Shown: positions 8,803 to 17,606 of the stretch, piece by piece
Layout: each line of letters opens with the position of its first letter
How positions within the stretch are numbered: the stretch's first letter is position 1
Assembly: GCF_015674855.1 (NCBI RefSeq)
Contig: NZ_JADMLG010000001.1
Location: 124,001 to 188,000 of the forward strand
Direction of reading: 5' to 3'
Origin: Nocardia bovistercoris
GTDB taxonomy: Bacteria > Actinomycetota > Actinomycetes > Mycobacteriales > Mycobacteriaceae
Length of the DNA: 64,000 nucleotides
Made by a program: the position numbers and the translations under genes
Notes under the pieces: model-generated
Database searches by the model: none
Told to the model about the DNA's origin: nothing
What the model saw: the letters and a program-made list of their open reading frames with translations, nothing else

Positions 8803-9077
8803 CCGCGCGGGTTGTCGCGCTGCGCGCGATTCCGGTGCTCGGCTGGCTGTATCTCGGTGCGGGTGCGCTCGCCGCCGCGGCGGGCCGCGCACCGCTGGCC
8901 CGACTGCCGCGCGTGCTGTGGTGGGCGGATCTGTTCCTCAGCATCGTGGTGCACGCCGCCCAGATTCCGGCCGCGCTGCGGGCCGGGCGCGGATCGGATC
9001 GCACCGCGTTCGAAATCGCCGTGCTCACCCAGATATTCGGCCTGACGTACTGGGCGACCGAGGAGGTCCGAGGATGA
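8799..9077 (+). CDS. Small membrane protein of the lactone operon
   Basis: A 92-residue protein with two to three hydrophobic segments (about 8-26, 38-55 and 70-86) and short basic or polar loops (AGRAPLARLPR, RAGRGSDR). The ATG overlaps the nltC stop by 4 bp and its stop overlaps the nltD start by 4 bp, so it is embedded in the operon and presumably made in step with both enzymes. I do not recognise a characterised family. It could be a membrane anchor or assembly factor for the lactone enzymes, or help hand the lipid to the exporter. Function is unknown. Confidence 0.8.
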   Translation: MTARVVALRAIPVLGWLYLGAGALAAAAGRAPLARLPRVLWWADLFLSIVVHAAQIPAALRAGRGSDRTAFEIAVLTQIFGLTYWATEEVRG

Positions 9078-10117
9078 AGGTCCTGGTCACCGGCGCCTCC
9101 GGGTTCCTGGGCGGCGCGCTGGTGCGTCGGCTGGTCGCCGAGGGGGCCTACGACGTATCGGTGCTGGTGCGGCCGACCAGCGACCTGTCCGACCTCGGCG
9201 GCGCCCGCGAGCGGGTCCGGCCCGTCTACGGCGATCTCGGCGACCCGGAGTCGCTGGTCGCGGCGACCCGCGGGGTCGAGGCGGTGTTCCATTCGGCCGC
9301 GCGGGTGGACGAGCGCGGGACGAAGGCGCAGTTCCAGCGGGAGAACGTGGACGCCACCGCGCGACTGCTGTCCTCGGCGCGCGAGCACGGCGCGCGGCGC
9401 TTCGTCTTCATCTCCAGTCCCAGCGCGCTGATGGACCGAGACGGCGGCGACCTGCTCGACGTGGACGAGTCGCTGCCCTATCCGCGCCGCTACCTGAACC
9501 TGTACTCGCGGACCAAGGCCGAGGCCGAACGCGCGGTGCTGGCCGCGAACTCCCCCGAATTCACCACCTGCGCTCTGCGTCCGCGCGCCATCTGGGGTGC
9601 GGGCGACCGGTCGGGGCCGATCGTGCGGCTGCTCGGCCGGACCGCGGCGGGCAGCCTGCCCGACCTGTCCTACGGGCGCGACATCTACGCGTCGCTGTGC
9701 CACGTGGACAATATCGTGGACGCCTGCGTGCAGGCGGCGGCGTCGGAATCCGTTGGCGGCAAGGCGTATTTCGTCGCCGACGCCGAACGCACCGACGTGT
9801 GGCGGTTCCTCGCGCAGGTCGCCGCCGACCTCGGCTACCCGCCGCCGACCCGGCGACCCGATCCGCGGGTGCTGGCCGCCGTCGTCGCCGTGGTCGAGGC
9901 GGTGTGGCGTATCCCGGCCGTCGCCGTCCGGTGGTCGCCGCCGCTGTCGCGCTACGCCGTCGCACTGATGACTCGCAGCGCCACCTACGACACCTCGGCT
10001 GCCACACGGGATTTCGGCTACCGGCCGATCATCGACCGGGCCACCGGACTCGCCGAGTTCCTGAGGTGGCTGGCCGATCAGGGCGGGATCGTCGAACTCA
10101 CGAAGAACCTGCGCTGA
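9074..10117 (+). CDS. nltD: OleD-like NAD(P)-dependent beta-keto acid reductase (NltD-type)
   Basis: A 347-residue extended SDR (3-beta-HSD/epimerase fold). The cofactor motif TGASGFLG is at residues 6-13 and the catalytic Y144-x3-K148 pair in YSRTK, with a preceding Ser in FISSPSA. OleD homologues reduce the beta-keto acid made by OleA to the beta-hydroxy acid used by OleC. A hydrophobic stretch near 265-295 (AAVVAVVEAVWRIPAVAVR) may attach it to the membrane. It overlaps the small membrane protein gene by 4 bp and is followed 12 bp later by the acyltransferase. Confidence 0.85.
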   Translation: MKVLVTGASGFLGGALVRRLVAEGAYDVSVLVRPTSDLSDLGGARERVRPVYGDLGDPESLVAATRGVEAVFHSAARVDERGTKAQFQRENVDATARLLSSAREHGARRFVFISSPSALMDRDGGDLLDVDESLPYPRRYLNLYSRTKAEAERAVLAANSPEFTTCALRPRAIWGAGDRSGPIVRLLGRTAAGSLPDLSYGRDIYASLCHVDNIVDACVQAAASESVGGKAYFVADAERTDVWRFLAQVAADLGYPPPTRRPDPRVLAAVVAVVEAVWRIPAVAVRWSPPLSRYAVALMTRSATYDTSAATRDFGYRPIIDRATGLAEFLRWLADQGGIVELTKNLR

Positions 10118-10129
10118 CCGGAGGCAGAT

Positions 10130-11350
10130 ATGGGCAACGACACCGTTTTTCGGCGCGCGATATCGCCGACCGAACGCATGTACCACCCGATGCGGCAGGT
10201 CGCGCCGCCGTTCCTCATGCAGTTGGCGCTGCCGGGCGACGGCGCGCTCGATCCGGCGCGGCTGCGGCACGCGGTCGAGGTCGCCTCCGCCGCCTCCCCC
10301 GGCGCGCGGCTCGTGCGCTCGGGCGCGCACTGGGTCGACAGTGGCCGCGCACCGAGAGTGATTGTTGTGCAAGGCCATACGCTGAGCCGAATCGACCTCG
10401 AGGCCGATCCGATCATCACCGCCCCTCTCGAACCGGACACCACCGTCGAGGTCATGCTGCTCACCGGCGATCCGGTCACCGTGGTGCTGCGGGTCTTCCA
10501 CGGCGTCATGGACGGCATGGGCATGGTGCTGTGGATGCGCGACATCTTCCGGGTGCTGCGCGGGCACGACCCCGTTGGACATCCCGATCCGGTGGCGGAT
10601 CGGGAACTGGTGCGCCGCCTCGGCGCACCGGGCCTGCCCGCGCTCATGGTCCCCCGCTTCCGCAGCGCGGTCGGCGCGGGTCGGCAGCGGACGGGCGCGC
10701 CGCGGCATCTGCTGCGGCGCCGGACCGTCGACGCGACCGTCAGCAATCCGGTGGCCAAGATCTCGGCGCTGCTCGCCGCGCGCACGGCGGGTACCACGCG
10801 CGTCATGATCCCGGTCGACCTGCGCCGCCACGATCCGGCGCTGCGCTCGACCGCGAATCTCGCGCTGCCGCTGTTCCTCGACATCCCGCCGGGCCTGGAC
10901 TGGGTGGCGGTCAAGGAGCAGATGAAATCGGGGCTGCGCGGGCGGCACGAACTGAACCAGATGGCGGCCACCAGGCTCACCGACATTCCCGAATCGGCCA
11001 ATCGCGTGCTGTTGCGCGCGCTCAACGGACTCGGTGCGCGGTTCGGACGGAATCTGGCCTCGGCCACCGTCTCCCACATGGGGCGTTTCGACCTCGACGA
11101 ACTCGCCTGCCCCGAATTCCGGCCCACCTCGATATTCATGCTTCCGCAGCACAGCGTCGCCATGCCGCTGCTGTTCACGGTGCTCGAATCCGGTGGCCGC
11201 ACCGAACTCGGGGTGTCGGTGCGCAACGGCGATGGCGTGCGAGCGCGACTCGACTCGCTGCTCGACCTGATCGCCGCGGAATTGGAGCAGGACGCCGCGC
11301 GACACGAGGCGACGGCATCCTCGGTCGGTCGCGGAACGGACGGCCCGTGA
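10130..11350 (+). CDS. HxxxDG acyltransferase/condensation-superfamily protein
   Basis: A 406-residue protein with the signature H124-x3-D128-G129 (FHGVMDGMG) of the condensation/PapA/wax-synthase-like superfamily, where the His is the catalytic base for acyl transfer to a hydroxyl or amine. The second half (RVMIPVDLRRH, then SATVSHMGRFD) resembles the DFGWG-region fold of this superfamily but is degenerate. It follows nltD by 12 bp and overlaps the MMPL exporter gene by 4 bp. Its likely job is to esterify the lactone-derived product, or a carrier, before export. It is not part of the minimal nltABCD set as I know it. Confidence 0.72.
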   Translation: MGNDTVFRRAISPTERMYHPMRQVAPPFLMQLALPGDGALDPARLRHAVEVASAASPGARLVRSGAHWVDSGRAPRVIVVQGHTLSRIDLEADPIITAPLEPDTTVEVMLLTGDPVTVVLRVFHGVMDGMGMVLWMRDIFRVLRGHDPVGHPDPVADRELVRRLGAPGLPALMVPRFRSAVGAGRQRTGAPRHLLRRRTVDATVSNPVAKISALLAARTAGTTRVMIPVDLRRHDPALRSTANLALPLFLDIPPGLDWVAVKEQMKSGLRGRHELNQMAATRLTDIPESANRVLLRALNGLGARFGRNLASATVSHMGRFDLDELACPEFRPTSIFMLPQHSVAMPLLFTVLESGGRTELGVSVRNGDGVRARLDSLLDLIAAELEQDAARHEATASSVGRGTDGP

Positions 11351-13467
11351 CGGCCGTCCTCGCCCGCGCGGTCGTCACCCGGCCCGGGATCGTCCTCGCC
11401 GTCGTCACCGGAATCATGCTGCTGCTCGGGCTGTTCGGCGCCGATGTCACCGAACGGGTCAGCGCGGCAGGCTTCACCGACCCGCACAGCGAGTCGGCCG
11501 ATGTGGACCGGCTCGTCGAAAAGTATTTCGGCGCGCAGACGCCCGACGTCGTCGCTCTCTACACCGCCCCCGACGGCGCCACGCTCGAAGACATCGGCCC
11601 GCGCGTCGCCGAAGCCGTCGCCCGCGTCGATCCGGCGCTGCTGCAACGACCCGTCGAAACCTATTGGAACAGCGGCCCCCTGCGTGATCGCTACCTGCGC
11701 TCTCCAGACGGACGCACGGCCGTCGCCGCCGTCTTCGCCGCGGGTGACGCCGATCAGCGCATCGCCGCCTACCCTCCGCTCGAAGCCGCGCTGCGCGTCC
11801 CCGGCGTCGACACCGAATTCTCCGGCTACAGCGCGGTATCCACCGAGATCACCCGCCAGTCCCAGCACGATCTGGTTCGGGCCGAATCGATTTCGCTGCC
11901 GCTGACCCTGATCGTGCTCGTCGTGGTGTTCGGCGGCATCGCCGCGGCCGCGCTGCCCGTCGCGGTCGGCGCGCTCGCGGTGCTCGGCGCGCTCGGCGCG
12001 TTGCGGCTGCTCACCGAATTCACCTCGGTCAGCACCTTCGCGGTCAATATCGCCTCCCTGCTCGGACTCGGCATGGCGATCGACTACGGGCTGTTCCTGG
12101 TCAACCGATTCCGCGAGGAGTACCGGGCGAGCGGCGACGTGCCCGCGGCGGTCACCAGGACCATGTTCAGCGCGGGCCGCACCGTCGCGTTCTCCGCGCT
12201 GCTGCTGATCTGCGCGTTCGCGGGCACTTACGTCTATCCGCAGGCGGTGCTGCGTTCCCTCGGCTTCGGCGCGGTGGTCGCGGTGGCGCTGGCGGCGCTG
12301 CTGTCGCTGACGGTGCTGCCCGCCCTGCTCGTGCTGTTCGGTGCGCGCATCGGACGCGCGCGGACATCGACGGGCACCGAACGCTTCTGGGATCGCGTGG
12401 TGACGGCCGTGCTGCGCCGCCCAGGCATCGTCACCGTCGCGGTCGCCGCGATACTGCTCGCGCTGGCCACTCCGCTGCTCGGCATCCGGCTCGGCGACAT
12501 CGACCACCGTGCGCTGCCCGCCGACAATCCCATGCGGCAGACCGTGGAGCGGCTCACCACCGACTTCCCCGCCGCGAGCAGCGGGGTCACCGCGGTGCTG
12601 CGCGGCGAGGACGGCACGCCGCCGCAGGCCGCCGCCCTCGCCAGGACCCTCGACGCCGTCGGCGCCGTCGCAGGCGTGGACGAGGTCGTGCAGGTGGGGC
12701 GCGCCGACGACATCGTCGTCCTGCACGCCTTCCTCAGCGCCACCGACCGCAGCGAAGCCGCGGGGCGGATCGTGCGCGACATCCGGGCGCTCGACCCGCC
12801 CGAGGGAACCGCCATCGCCGTCGGCGGCGACACCGCGGCGACCCTGGACAGCGTGGACTCCATCGTGGACCGGATGCCGCTCATGATCCTGACCATGGTG
12901 ACCGCGACCGTCCTGCTGCTGTCCGCGGCGTTCCGCTCCATCGTCCTGCCGCTCAAGGCCGTCGCCATGGCCTTCCTCAGCCTCGCCGCGACCTTCGGCG
13001 TGCTCACCTGGATCTTCTCCGACGGCCACCTGGCGGGCGCGCTCGGCGTGAGCGCGGGCCCGATCGCGGCGGGCATGCTCGTGCTCATCGTCGCCGTGGT
13101 CTTCGGACTGTCCACCGACTACGAGGTGTTCCTGCTCTCGCGCATGGTCGAAGCCCACGACGCGGGCGCCGACACCGCCGAAGCCGTCCGGCTCGGCACC
13201 GTGCGCACCGCCCGCGTCATCACCGCCGCCGCGATCCTGCTCGTCCTCGTCACCGGCGCCTTCACCCTGTCACCGCTCACCCCCATGCGATTCCTCGGTC
13301 TCGGCATGATCGTCGCCCTCGTGGTCGACGCCACCCTGGTCCGCATGCTGCTCGTACCCGCCCTGGTCCAGCTCATGGGCCCGGCGAACTGGTGGAAACC
13401 GGTCCGCCGCACCGCCATCGCGTCCCCCGAACGCGAGACCGCCGAGACCGCCCCGGCCCCGCGCTGA
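11347..13467 (+). CDS. MMPL/RND-family lipid exporter
   Basis: A 706-residue transporter with the duplicated MMPL layout: a first TM helix (about 12-30), a periplasmic domain, five TM helices (about 180-330), then a second periplasmic domain and TM block (about 515-690). The proton-relay-like segments GMAIDYGLF and FGLSTDYEVF carry the paired Asp-Tyr residues known from mycobacterial MmpL proteins. It lacks the long C-terminal domain of MmpL3. The GTG start overlaps the acyltransferase stop (GTGA). In mycobacteria, MmpL genes sit beside PapA-type acyltransferases and export the lipid those enzymes finish, which suggests the same here. Confidence 0.9.
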   Translation: MTAVLARAVVTRPGIVLAVVTGIMLLLGLFGADVTERVSAAGFTDPHSESADVDRLVEKYFGAQTPDVVALYTAPDGATLEDIGPRVAEAVARVDPALLQRPVETYWNSGPLRDRYLRSPDGRTAVAAVFAAGDADQRIAAYPPLEAALRVPGVDTEFSGYSAVSTEITRQSQHDLVRAESISLPLTLIVLVVVFGGIAAAALPVAVGALAVLGALGALRLLTEFTSVSTFAVNIASLLGLGMAIDYGLFLVNRFREEYRASGDVPAAVTRTMFSAGRTVAFSALLLICAFAGTYVYPQAVLRSLGFGAVVAVALAALLSLTVLPALLVLFGARIGRARTSTGTERFWDRVVTAVLRRPGIVTVAVAAILLALATPLLGIRLGDIDHRALPADNPMRQTVERLTTDFPAASSGVTAVLRGEDGTPPQAAALARTLDAVGAVAGVDEVVQVGRADDIVVLHAFLSATDRSEAAGRIVRDIRALDPPEGTAIAVGGDTAATLDSVDSIVDRMPLMILTMVTATVLLLSAAFRSIVLPLKAVAMAFLSLAATFGVLTWIFSDGHLAGALGVSAGPIAAGMLVLIVAVVFGLSTDYEVFLLSRMVEAHDAGADTAEAVRLGTVRTARVITAAAILLVLVTGAFTLSPLTPMRFLGLGMIVALVVDATLVRMLLVPALVQLMGPANWWKPVRRTAIASPERETAETAPAPR

Positions 13468-13576
13468 GACACCGCCTCCCGCGACATATCCGGACACATC
13501 TGTGATTCGATGGAACCGGAGTCAGGGCGGGTGCGTCTCAATGGGCAAGCGCTACTAGTGGAAGGGGGGCGACCGG

Positions 13577-13966
13577 ATGGCCGAGGAGACCCTGTTCGGG
13601 GCGTTCGTCGAGGACGCGAAGTCGGGGGCGCTGCGGGTCCGTATGGAACCGCAGGTGTTCGTCGACATCGACAAGGCATGCCAGGATCTGATCCTCGAAT
13701 TGTCCCTGGCGCAGAACGATGCCAGAGCGCTCGGGGAGCGATCGGTGTGGGGACTCGGCGAGACGAACCCGCGCCTGTGGTCCGCACTGGAACTGGTGAC
13801 GTTCTTCCGGGAGAAGGCATTCGGCGGCCCCAACAACGCCTACGACACCTTCGGCGAGTACATCGCGGCCACCCAGCAGTTGCAGTCGCTGTTCGCCACG
13901 ATCCGCGAGACCTACGAGCGCACCGACGAGAACTTCGCGCGTCGACTCCGGGAGATCCGGGTATGA
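13577..13966 (+). CDS. Small helical ESX/WXG100-like protein
   Basis: A 129-residue, largely helical protein without a signal peptide. Near its end it has YERTD, which fits the YxxxD/E general secretion motif of type VII substrates. A tryptophan-glycine pair (WGLGE) lies midway but not in a standard WXG100 turn. A strong Shine-Dalgarno (GGAAGGGGGG) precedes the ATG. It overlaps the DUF3558 lipoprotein gene by 4 bp; similar pairs of a small helical protein and a DUF3558 lipoprotein are common in Nocardia as far as I recall. Secretion is inference; no ESX core gene is in view. Confidence 0.65.
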   Translation: MAEETLFGAFVEDAKSGALRVRMEPQVFVDIDKACQDLILELSLAQNDARALGERSVWGLGETNPRLWSALELVTFFREKAFGGPNNAYDTFGEYIAATQQLQSLFATIRETYERTDENFARRLREIRV

Positions 13967-14553
13967 ACCGGGCGCGTCTGGCCGGAATCGCCATGTCGGC
14001 GGGGGTTCTCGCGGCGGTGTCGTCCCTCGCCGCCTGCGGCGAGGACGGCAACGCAACTCCGACGGCCACCTCCGCGCCCGCCACGTCCGCGACGAGCGCT
14101 GCGGCCACGTCGAGCTCCGGCGGCGCGAGCGGGACCGCGGCATTCGATCCGTGCACCTCGATCACATCGCAGTTCCTGGCCGAGCATCAATGGAACGGCC
14201 GTGCGCCGCAACCTCGGCAGGACACCGAAGGGCCGTCCACCTGGAAGGGCTGCGTATTCGCCACCGCGAGCGCGTACACCTTCCGGGTCCAGACCACCAA
14301 CGGCACACTCGCGCAGGTCCGCGAGAAGTTCCCCGCCGCCCTCGCCACCACCGTCCAGGGACGAAGGGCTTTGCGCTATCAGGCCCGTCCGGATGTCCCC
14401 GGCGGCTGCACGATCAATGTCGAGATGGCTTCCGGCTCCCTCTACATCCTCGTCGACGACCCGCGCGGAGCGCACCCGCGCAAACTGTCCCCGTGTGACA
14501 ACGTCACCGAGATCGCCGAAGCCGTTGTGCCGCTGCTGCCCTCGGGGAGCTGA
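13963..14553 (+). CDS. DUF3558-type lipoprotein
   Basis: A 196-residue exported lipoprotein. A short positive start and hydrophobic helix end in the lipobox LAAC with lipidated C25, followed by a Thr/Ser/Ala-rich linker (about 30-60). The globular domain starts at FDPCTSI, contains WKGCVF and ends with a Cys pair (CTI and SPCDN), the pattern of actinobacterial DUF3558. It is anchored outside the cell membrane; the biochemical role of the family is unknown. It is translated in a coupled way with the ESX-like protein before it. Confidence 0.82.
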   Translation: MNRARLAGIAMSAGVLAAVSSLAACGEDGNATPTATSAPATSATSAAATSSSGGASGTAAFDPCTSITSQFLAEHQWNGRAPQPRQDTEGPSTWKGCVFATASAYTFRVQTTNGTLAQVREKFPAALATTVQGRRALRYQARPDVPGGCTINVEMASGSLYILVDDPRGAHPRKLSPCDNVTEIAEAVVPLLPSGS

Positions 14554-14706
14554 ACTGCGCGACGGGCCACCGCCTTCGATGTCACCGGAGTGGCCGAGGT
14601 CGTAGTCACATAGCTCCCGCCGCGCCGGTCGAGACAGTTGGAAAGCTCGGCACACAGTCCGCCCGATCGCACAGTCCGCAGGGACGGCGGGCCGTCGCCG
14701 AACGGC

Positions 14707-15927
14707 CTACCGGCGCACCCGCACCGGCACCGACGCCCACCCCGCGACGCTGGTCTCGCGCGACCGCGTCAAACCAGCGCGATCCACTTCGAATTCGGGC
14801 ATGAAATCGAGCAGCGCGTTGAGCGCGACGCGCCCTTCCAGGCGGGCGAGCGCGGCACCGAGGCAACTGTGGATCCCGTATCCGAAACCGAGGTTGTGCC
14901 CGCCGAAGGGCCGGGTGATGTCGAAGCGGTCGGCGTCGCGGAACGCGCGTTCGTCGCGATTGGCCGAGGCCAGCAACATCAGGACGGCGCTGCCGGCGGG
15001 GATGGTCCGGTCGTGCAGGTGAACCTCGCGCATGGTGTAGCGCAGGTCGTACTGCACCGGTCCTTCGTAGCGCAGCAGTTCCTCGAAGGCGTTGGGCACC
15101 TTGGCGCGGTCCTCGCGCAGCGCGCGCCACTGGTCGGGGTGGTCGGCGAAGACCACCGCGGCGCTCGCCATGAGCTTGGCCACGGTCTCCGCGCCCGCGC
15201 CCGCGAGAAGTGAGGCGAAGCCGAGGATCTCGTGATCGGTGAGCGCGGTGACGGCGCCGTCCTCGCGTTCGACCTCGACCTGGATCAGCCGCGAGATCAT
15301 GTCCTCGCCAGGACGCGCACGACGCTCGGCGATGAGCTGATGATAGAACCGAACGGTGGCCTCTACCGCTTGTCGCGCCTCCGGTGTCGGCCCTCCGCCT
15401 TCGGATCGTTCCATCGGTGCGGCGTGCCATTGACGCAGTTGCTGTCGGTATTCGGGCGCGACGCCGAGCATGGTGGTGATGACCTCGATCGGGAACAGCG
15501 TGGAGAAGTCGGCGAACAGGTCGAATTCGTTCGGGTCCACCCGCCCGAGGAAGTCGTGGACGATGTCGTGGACCATCGTCTCGAGTTCGGAGATGGCGCG
15601 CGGGGTGAACACCTTGCTGACCAGTTTGCGCATGCGGGTGTGGGCGGGCGGGTCCATCATGATGATCATGGGCATGGTCGTCCGCGGCGGGTTCGGGTCG
15701 AGGACCATGTCGAGGGTCACCCCTCGGGCCGAGGAGTAGGTCTGGAAGTCCTTCATGCCGGGTGTCACGTCGTGGTAGCGCGACAGCGCCCAGAATCCGT
15801 AGGTCGGGTTGTGGTAGACGGGCTGTTCGTCGCGCAGGCGCCGGTAGATCGGGTAGGGGTCGGCGAAGAAGGTCTCCGAATACGGGTCGAACTCGATAGC
15901 GTCGTCGGAGGTGATGGTGTGGGTCAT
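14707..15927 (-). CDS. Cytochrome P450
   Basis: A 406-residue soluble bacterial P450. The heme ligand is C355 in FGYGIHSCLGAA, the I-helix oxygen-activation motif is AGAGAET, and the K-helix ExxR is EELLR. Length and N-terminus (no membrane anchor) fit class I enzymes that need a separate ferredoxin and reductase; neither is adjacent. The substrate cannot be deduced. It is divergent from a TetR regulator (start 16008) with an 80-bp shared gap containing inverted repeats, so that regulator probably controls it. Confidence 0.95.
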   Translation of the reverse strand: MTHTITSDDAIEFDPYSETFFADPYPIYRRLRDEQPVYHNPTYGFWALSRYHDVTPGMKDFQTYSSARGVTLDMVLDPNPPRTTMPMIIMMDPPAHTRMRKLVSKVFTPRAISELETMVHDIVHDFLGRVDPNEFDLFADFSTLFPIEVITTMLGVAPEYRQQLRQWHAAPMERSEGGGPTPEARQAVEATVRFYHQLIAERRARPGEDMISRLIQVEVEREDGAVTALTDHEILGFASLLAGAGAETVAKLMASAAVVFADHPDQWRALREDRAKVPNAFEELLRYEGPVQYDLRYTMREVHLHDRTIPAGSAVLMLLASANRDERAFRDADRFDITRPFGGHNLGFGYGIHSCLGAALARLEGRVALNALLDFMPEFEVDRAGLTRSRETSVAGWASVPVRVRR

Positions 15928-15973
15928 CGGTATCTCTTCACTGCTGGCAGCGGCGCCGGCCGGTCAGTCGGCA

Positions 15974-16006
15974 TTACAGAAGTTACAGAATTCGTAAAGG
16001 TTGTAA
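15974..16006. promoter_or_regulatory. Inverted-repeat operator between P450 and tetR
   Basis: The core TTACAGAATTCGTAA (15983-15997) has TTAC/GTAA arms and is flanked by a further TTACAG copy (15974) and TTGTAA (16001-16006) as an outer inverted pair. It is AT-rich against a GC-rich background and ends two bases before the GTG start of the TetR gene. That position suits repression of both divergent genes. Confidence 0.55.
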
Positions 16007-16007
16007 A

Positions 16008-16556
16008 GTGAGAACAGGACACGAGGCGCAATCCGACACCTCGACGCGCGCCCGGATTCTGGACGCGACCCACGAAGTGCTCGCTCGCAAGGGGCGCAGC
16101 AAACTCAATCTGTCCGATGTGGCAACCGCCGCGAAAATCTCCCGGCCCACGCTGTATAGGTTCTTCTCCTCCAAGGAGAGCCTGCTTGCCGCTTTCGCCG
16201 GCTATGAGCAGGCGAAGATCGTGGCCGCGCTCGACGCGGCGACAGAGGGCTTGACAGGTCAGGCGCGACTGGACGCGGTGCTCAACTACATCGTCCGCCT
16301 ACAAGCCCAAGGCACCTACTCGCTGAGCCGCTTGGTCGAGGTCGAACCCGACTACGTCCTCGACGAGGTGGCGCGGGTGCTGCCGATCATGCGCCGGTTC
16401 ATCGGCAAACTGCTCGAAGGCGACGACATCGAGGTCAAGTCGGCGACCATCGTGCGACTCGCGGTGTCGCACTACCTGATCGGCGGCGACGACAAGGACA
16501 CCTTCCTCGCGCAGCTACGCCACGCCGCCGGGATCCACCCGGTCGACGGGGCGTGA
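16008..16556 (+). CDS. TetR-family transcriptional regulator
   Basis: A 182-residue TetR regulator. The N-terminal HTH domain spans about residues 10-60 (ARILDATHEVLAR, then ISRPTLYRFFSSKE), followed by a short ligand domain. The GTG start lies directly behind the inverted repeats, so the transcript may be nearly leaderless; no clear Shine-Dalgarno is seen. It is divergent from the P450 gene, and its 3' end is only 6 bp from the convergent meaB gene. It probably represses the P450. Confidence 0.88.
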   Translation: MRTGHEAQSDTSTRARILDATHEVLARKGRSKLNLSDVATAAKISRPTLYRFFSSKESLLAAFAGYEQAKIVAALDAATEGLTGQARLDAVLNYIVRLQAQGTYSLSRLVEVEPDYVLDEVARVLPIMRRFIGKLLEGDDIEVKSATIVRLAVSHYLIGGDDKDTFLAQLRHAAGIHPVDGA

Positions 16557-16562
16557 AGCCGG

Positions 16563-17606
16563 TCAGGAACCGTCGAACGCCTCGAGAATCCGCTCCGCCG
16601 CCAGCGCCGCGGTGAGGCTGCCATCGCGCACCTGCGCCTCGACCCCCGCGCGCAGCGACCGCACCCGGGGATTCTCCGCCAGCCTGCGCAGCAGTTGGTC
16701 GTTGACCATGGTCCAGGTCCAGTCGACCTGCTGGCGACGGCGCTTCTCGTCGAATTCGCCCGCGTCGGTGAGCACCCTGCGGTGTTCGAGCACGGTATCC
16801 CAGAACGTGTCGAGGCCGAGGCCCTCCAGACCGCTCATGGTGAGCACCGGCGGACGCCACAGCGCGTCGTGCGGGTGGATCAGGCGCAGCGCGCCCGCGA
16901 GTTCCCGCGCGGCGGCCTTGGCCTCGATCTCGTGCCTGCCGTCGGCCTTGTTGACCGCGACCAGGTCGGCGAGTTCGAGCACGCCTTTCTTGATGCCCTG
17001 CAACTGGTCTCCGGTGCGGGCCAGCGTCAGGAAGCAGAACACGTCGACCATATTGGCGACGGTGACCTCGGACTGCCCGACGCCGACGGTCTCCACCAGG
17101 ATCACGTCGTAGCCAGCGGCCTCGAGCAGCACGATGGTCTCGCGGGTCGCCTTGGCGACGCCGCCGAGGGTGCCCGCCGTCGGCGAGGGCCGGATGAAAG
17201 CGTCCGGTTCCAGCGACAGCCTGGCCATCCGGGTCTTGTCGCCGAGGATCGACCCGCCGGTGCGGGTCGAGGACGGGTCGACGGCCAGCACCGCGACCCG
17301 GTGCCCGGCGGCGATCAGGTGCATGCCGAGCGCGTCGATGAAGGTGGACTTGCCGACACCGGGGACGCCGGTGATCCCGACCCGGTTCGACACCGAGACC
17401 GTCGCCGAATCACCTTGCTGCGGTGTGAGTTCCAGCAACAGCCGCTGCGCGAGATCGCGATGGTCGGCCCTGGTCGACTCGACCAGGGTGATCGCGCGGG
17501 CCAAGGCGGCCCGGTCACCGGACCGGACCGCCGCGGCGAGCGCGTCGACATCGATGGCGCGCCGCGTGGCCGCCCGTTGCGGGGCGGCCGAACCTGCCTC
17601 GCTCAT
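16563..17606 (-). CDS. meaB: Methylmalonyl-CoA mutase-associated GTPase MeaB
   Basis: A 347-residue G3E-family GTPase. Walker A is GVPGVGKS, the switch/Mg region is DPSS, Walker B ETVGVGQ, and the guanine motif NKAD. MeaB loads and protects the adenosylcobalamin mutase, gating cofactor entry and removing damaged cobalamin. The ATG overlaps the mutB stop by 4 bp, completing the mutA-mutB-meaB operon (M. tuberculosis Rv1492-Rv1493-Rv1496 are the equivalents). Confidence 0.95.
   Translation of the reverse strand: MSEAGSAAPQRAATRRAIDVDALAAAVRSGDRAALARAITLVESTRADHRDLAQRLLLELTPQQGDSATVSVSNRVGITGVPGVGKSTFIDALGMHLIAAGHRVAVLAVDPSSTRTGGSILGDKTRMARLSLEPDAFIRPSPTAGTLGGVAKATRETIVLLEAAGYDVILVETVGVGQSEVTVANMVDVFCFLTLARTGDQLQGIKKGVLELADLVAVNKADGRHEIEAKAAARELAGALRLIHPHDALWRPPVLTMSGLEGLGLDTFWDTVLEHRRVLTDAGEFDEKRRRQQVDWTWTMVNDQLLRRLAENPRVRSLRAGVEAQVRDGSLTAALAAERILEAFDGS

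Noticed and set aside
10078..13158. A minus-strand open frame of more than 1000 codons opposite the acyltransferase and MMPL genes
   Set aside because: Its translation is His/Arg/Asp/Gly-rich with no domains; it is the usual antisense shadow of GC-rich coding sequence, whereas the plus strand shows clear families.
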